Assembly (NCBI RefSeq): GCF_042665155.1
Contig: NZ_JBHTCG010000040.1
Location: forward strand, 4,844 to 68,843
From: Sphaerisporangium rhizosphaerae
GTDB taxonomy: Bacteria; Actinomycetota; Actinomycetes; Streptosporangiales; Streptosporangiaceae
DNA length: 64,000 bases
Direction: 5' to 3'
Position numbers and translations under genes: made by a program. Numbering within the stretch: the first letter of the stretch is position 1; each line of letters starts with the position of its first letter. The notes under the pieces were generated by a model. The model was not told the DNA's origin. It ran no database searches and saw only the letters and a list, made by a program, of their open reading frames with translations. This document shows positions 62,007-64,000 of the stretch, one piece after another.

Positions 62007-62840
62007 CTATGGCAGGCTGTTGGCGATCTCGCGAATGAACGTGCGCGACTCCGGCGGTTCCAGAGCACCCCCTCGAATATGTCCAAGTTTAAGCATGAAA
62101 CGCTCAACTTCGGCGGCCTCCACGTAGATGCCTCCCGCAGGCGTGTCCATGTAAGCGACCTCCGGAAACGGCTCAGGCATTTCGAAGATCCTGAAAGCCC
62201 CCTCCGGGCTTGCGTGCGCACCGGAGGAGAAGGGCAGGACACGGATCTCTATGTGCGGCCGTTCGGCCAGAACCAGCAGATGTTCGAGCTGAGCCTTGAG
62301 CACGGTCGGGCCGCCTTGGCAACGGTGCAGCGCGCTCTCATCCAAGATCGCCTCGATGGCCGGCGGCTCGGGGTCCGTGAGAATCTGCTGTCGGGTCAGG
62401 CGAAAGCGGATCCCCGAGGTGATCTGGTTCGGGGACGAGTCGACGATGGCCGCCTGGACCGCTTCCATATACGCGCGAGTCTGCAGCAGACCCGGAATCA
62501 CCAGGGCGTCGAAGGAGCTGATCCGACGAGCGCGTGACTCGACCCACGCGTAGTCGACCATGACTCGGGACAGGTCCTCCATGTAGCCGTCCCACCAGCC
62601 GCTCTGCCACACTTCCGCTGCGAGCTTCAGTAACCCATCGCGACGGCGGGCGTCCGTTACTCCGTACAGATCTACCATCGCGAGCACATCCGGAGTTCTC
62701 GCGGGATAGATCCCGGCCTCGATCCGGCTCACGGTCCCGCCGTCACGCTGGATGAAGCCACCGGCCTCTTTGAGCGTGAATCCACTGGCCTCGCGCAGCT
62801 CGCGTAGTTGTCGCCCGAGCCATTGCGCTCGCAGTGTCAT
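62007..62840 (-). CDS. XRE/WhiJ-like regulator with DUF5753 domain
   Basis: A 277-residue DNA-binding protein. The HTH covers LRELREASGFTLKEAGGFIQRDGGTVSRIEAG (about 10-42), and the DUF5753 domain (95-270) carries SFDALVIPGLLQTRAYMEAV and later LDESALHRCQGGP. With DUF397 it forms the paired regulatory module known from Streptomyces (WhiJ-like). ATG 62840 is chosen; the frame extends six codons to a TTG at 62858. A 10-bp palindrome lies 16 bases upstream. Divergent from an anti-sigma-like ATPase. Confidence 0.93.
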   Translation of the reverse strand: MTLRAQWLGRQLRELREASGFTLKEAGGFIQRDGGTVSRIEAGIYPARTPDVLAMVDLYGVTDARRRDGLLKLAAEVWQSGWWDGYMEDLSRVMVDYAWVESRARRISSFDALVIPGLLQTRAYMEAVQAAIVDSSPNQITSGIRFRLTRQQILTDPEPPAIEAILDESALHRCQGGPTVLKAQLEHLLVLAERPHIEIRVLPFSSGAHASPEGAFRIFEMPEPFPEVAYMDTPAGGIYVEAAEVERFMLKLGHIRGGALEPPESRTFIREIANSLP

Positions 62841-62855
62841 CGCCCGCTTAGCGTT

Positions 62856-62865
62856 CAAAGCTTTG
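62856..62865. promoter_or_regulatory. 10-bp palindrome before the XRE gene
   Basis: CAAAGCTTTG, close to the start of the XRE gene in an AT-rich spot. A possible autoregulatory site. Confidence 0.3.
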
Positions 62866-63080
62866 CATCCCTTGCTCGGTTTCGGTTATATGCCCGATTT
62901 AGGTTGATACAAATTTGTCTTTCTATGCGATCCGACCGCCAAACTTGTGTGGGACATGGCATCTTTCAGCTACGGATCGTACACAGAGCGTCAGCTCGGC
63001 GGTGTCGATCGCTGCAAGGTGAGCGAGAAGACCAACCCGGCCGTCCTGGAACGCTCTTATGACAGAACGGGAGTATCACG

Positions 63081-63629
63081 ATGATCGCGATGCGGCCGCG
63101 CGCTCTGGCTTCGGCTTTGGGCGGGCTCACCGCCCTCTTCCGTCCGGCCTCCGAATCCAAGGAGGACGCTCCGGACGTGGCGCATGACCGGGAGCACTCC
63201 CTCACCGGTCCGGCCGCGTTCACGGGGCTTCCGGTGATCACGCAGCGGTTTGCGCCCTCCGCCTCGCAGGTGAGACCGGCCCGTGCCTTCGTCGCCGGAC
63301 TGCTCGGCGAGGAGCACCCCTGCCGGGACGACGCCATGCTTCTGACCAGCGAGCTTGCGGCCAACGTGGTGCGGCACGCCATCGAGCGTGACTTCCTGGT
63401 GTCGGTGGCCTTCCCGGCCGCCGGTGTGCTGGTCGCCGTCGAGGACGGCGGCTCGTCCAAGATCCCTCACGTGCGCAGGCCCGCCGACGACGAGACCGAC
63501 GGCAGGGGCCTCGCGATCGTGGACGACCTCTCCTCGCGCTGGGGCTTCGAGCGGTGGCCCTCCGGCACCCTCGTCTGGTTCGAACTCGCCCAGTCCTCCC
63601 CGGACCGGCCACTCCGGACCTCGGGGTGA
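63081..63629 (+). CDS. Anti-sigma-factor-like ATP-binding protein (HATPase_c_2)
   Basis: A 182-residue protein. The GHKL ATPase fold of RsbW/SpoIIAB type starts after ~55 residues: QVRPARAFVAGLLG, LLTSELAANVVRHA (N-box) and DETDGRGLAIVDDLSSRWGF (G-box). The N-terminal ~50 residues are not part of the domain. Such ATPases accompany XRE/DUF397 modules in actinomycetes and may act as kinases of anti-sigma antagonists; the target is unknown. ATG 63081 has GGGAG eight bases before it. Confidence 0.88.
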   Translation: MIAMRPRALASALGGLTALFRPASESKEDAPDVAHDREHSLTGPAAFTGLPVITQRFAPSASQVRPARAFVAGLLGEEHPCRDDAMLLTSELAANVVRHAIERDFLVSVAFPAAGVLVAVEDGGSSKIPHVRRPADDETDGRGLAIVDDLSSRWGFERWPSGTLVWFELAQSSPDRPLRTSG

Positions 63630-63667
63630 TCCGCGGCGGGCGGGGGCGTGACAACACAGGGAAAGGG

Positions 63668-63699
63668 CCGGCCGGTGCCCTGGGTGGAGCACCGGCCGG
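63668..63699. terminator. Hairpin after the ATPase gene
   Basis: CCGGCCGGTGC (63668-63678) pairs perfectly with GCACCGGCCGG (63689-63699), 10-base loop. From here to 63926 I see only a 44-codon Arg-rich frame from GTG 63725 that I do not credit. Confidence 0.7.
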
Positions 63700-63926
63700 G
63701 GAGAGGTGTGTCTAGCAGGGAGGTGTGTCCCGTGCGCTGTCCATGAACGTTCACCAGGTCGGGCGCCGTAGCAGGCGCCGGAATCGCCGTACCGCGACCC
63801 GCCGGCCCGGCGCCGATCACCTCCAGCACGTGGCCGGGGGTGGAGAGCCGCGCCGGTGAACCTATGTGGTCACCGCACTAGTGTCATGCGCCTGAAATTC
63901 GTCACTTAAATTTCTATGATTGCCGT

Positions 63927-64000
63927 ATGTCGTCTTCGGGGCCGTCCGCGGTGGAGATCAAGCTGACCGATGCCGAGCGTGCTCGGTTGGTGGAGTTGTC
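63927..64000 (+). CDS. 5' end of an IS630-like transposase (truncated by window edge)
   Basis: ATG 63927 opens MSSSGPSAVEIKLTDAERARLVEL to the window edge. This start matches my recollection of IS630-family transposases of actinomycetes (helix-turn-helix head). The AT-rich bases just upstream (AAATTCGTCACTTAAATTTC) contrast with the surroundings and could include an element end. Whether the transposase is intact cannot be seen. Confidence 0.6.
   Translation, partial: MSSSGPSAVEIKLTDAERARLVEL

Noticed and set aside
63725..63859. 44-codon Arg-rich frame with nearby GGGAGG
   Set aside because: Spacing to the GTG is unclear and the product looks like out-of-frame GC-rich translation.
1..64000. 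tRNA genes, rRNA genes and CRISPR arrays
   Set aside because: No cloverleaf-like sequence with the T-loop consensus, no rRNA segments and no regularly spaced repeats with unique spacers were noticed by eye. A covariance-model scan would be needed to exclude tRNAs fully.

Overview
This window is very GC-rich, with GTG starts, overlapping stop/start codons and strongly GC-biased third positions. It carries hallmark actinomycete genes: a B12-riboswitch-controlled nrdAB pair, divergent glgC and an Actinobacteria-type glycogen synthase, many LuxR/NarL and TetR regulators, XRE+DUF397 modules, and a Spo0M-like protein. I infer a filamentous actinomycete, plausibly Streptosporangiales. The genus cannot be fixed from the sequence alone.

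Layout. 0-6.6 kb: the 5' end of an MFS exporter (minus) behind a palindromic operator; an orphan TctC-like lipoprotein; a cobalamin riboswitch followed by class Ia ribonucleotide reductase nrdAB; a MscS channel. 6.5-9.5 kb: a large membrane protein facing two tandem copies of a ~250-bp cassette, each encoding a 41/42-residue peptide with three repeats ending in GTTWD. This is the least explained part of the window. 9.5-13.8 kb: DUF5709-like protein, divergent glgC/glgA, and a ROK regulator. 13.9-21 kb: a NarL-type two-component pair divergent from an ABC-2 transporter, S41 peptidase and PAF-acetylhydrolase-like lipoprotein operon. 21-26.5 kb: a pgeF-like gene, an acyltransferase-3 membrane protein, a second two-component pair with an 8+8 bp palindrome upstream, and a GNAT. 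26.7-31.4 kb: a cytochrome b561-like protein plus a NuoF/ferredoxin hybrid, an ECF sigma/anti-sigma pair and a DUF4142 protein. 31.5-40.5 kb: a cholesterol-oxidase-like GMC enzyme with an alpha/beta hydrolase that has Cys at the nucleophile position, a 971-residue LuxR ATPase regulator, and TetR, P450 and ferredoxin.

40.7-50.2 kb holds secreted and redox proteins: two paralogous lipoproteins, a DUF1996 protein with a duplicated N-terminal module, an Asp-rich secreted mini-protein, a diiron-oxidase-like protein, a glycosyltransferase, a CDGSH protein, an ABC exporter behind a palindromic promoter, and a Spo0M homologue. 50.4-59.4 kb is a sugar regulon. Three identical copies of GGAGAGCGCTCTCC precede the sugar ABC operon, the LacI repressor gene and the GH3 beta-glucosidase gene. 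No ABC ATPase is present, so a shared ATPase elsewhere is expected. An acetyl-CoA hydrolase/transferase gene lies inside this region without that operator.

59.5-64 kb looks accessory: decayed coding remnants, a TetR/FAD-monooxygenase pair sharing a palindrome, an IS982-like transposase 3' remnant touching the monooxygenase stop codon, a DUF397/XRE/ATPase triad, and the 5' end of an IS630-like transposase at the window edge. I saw no tRNA, rRNA or CRISPR array.
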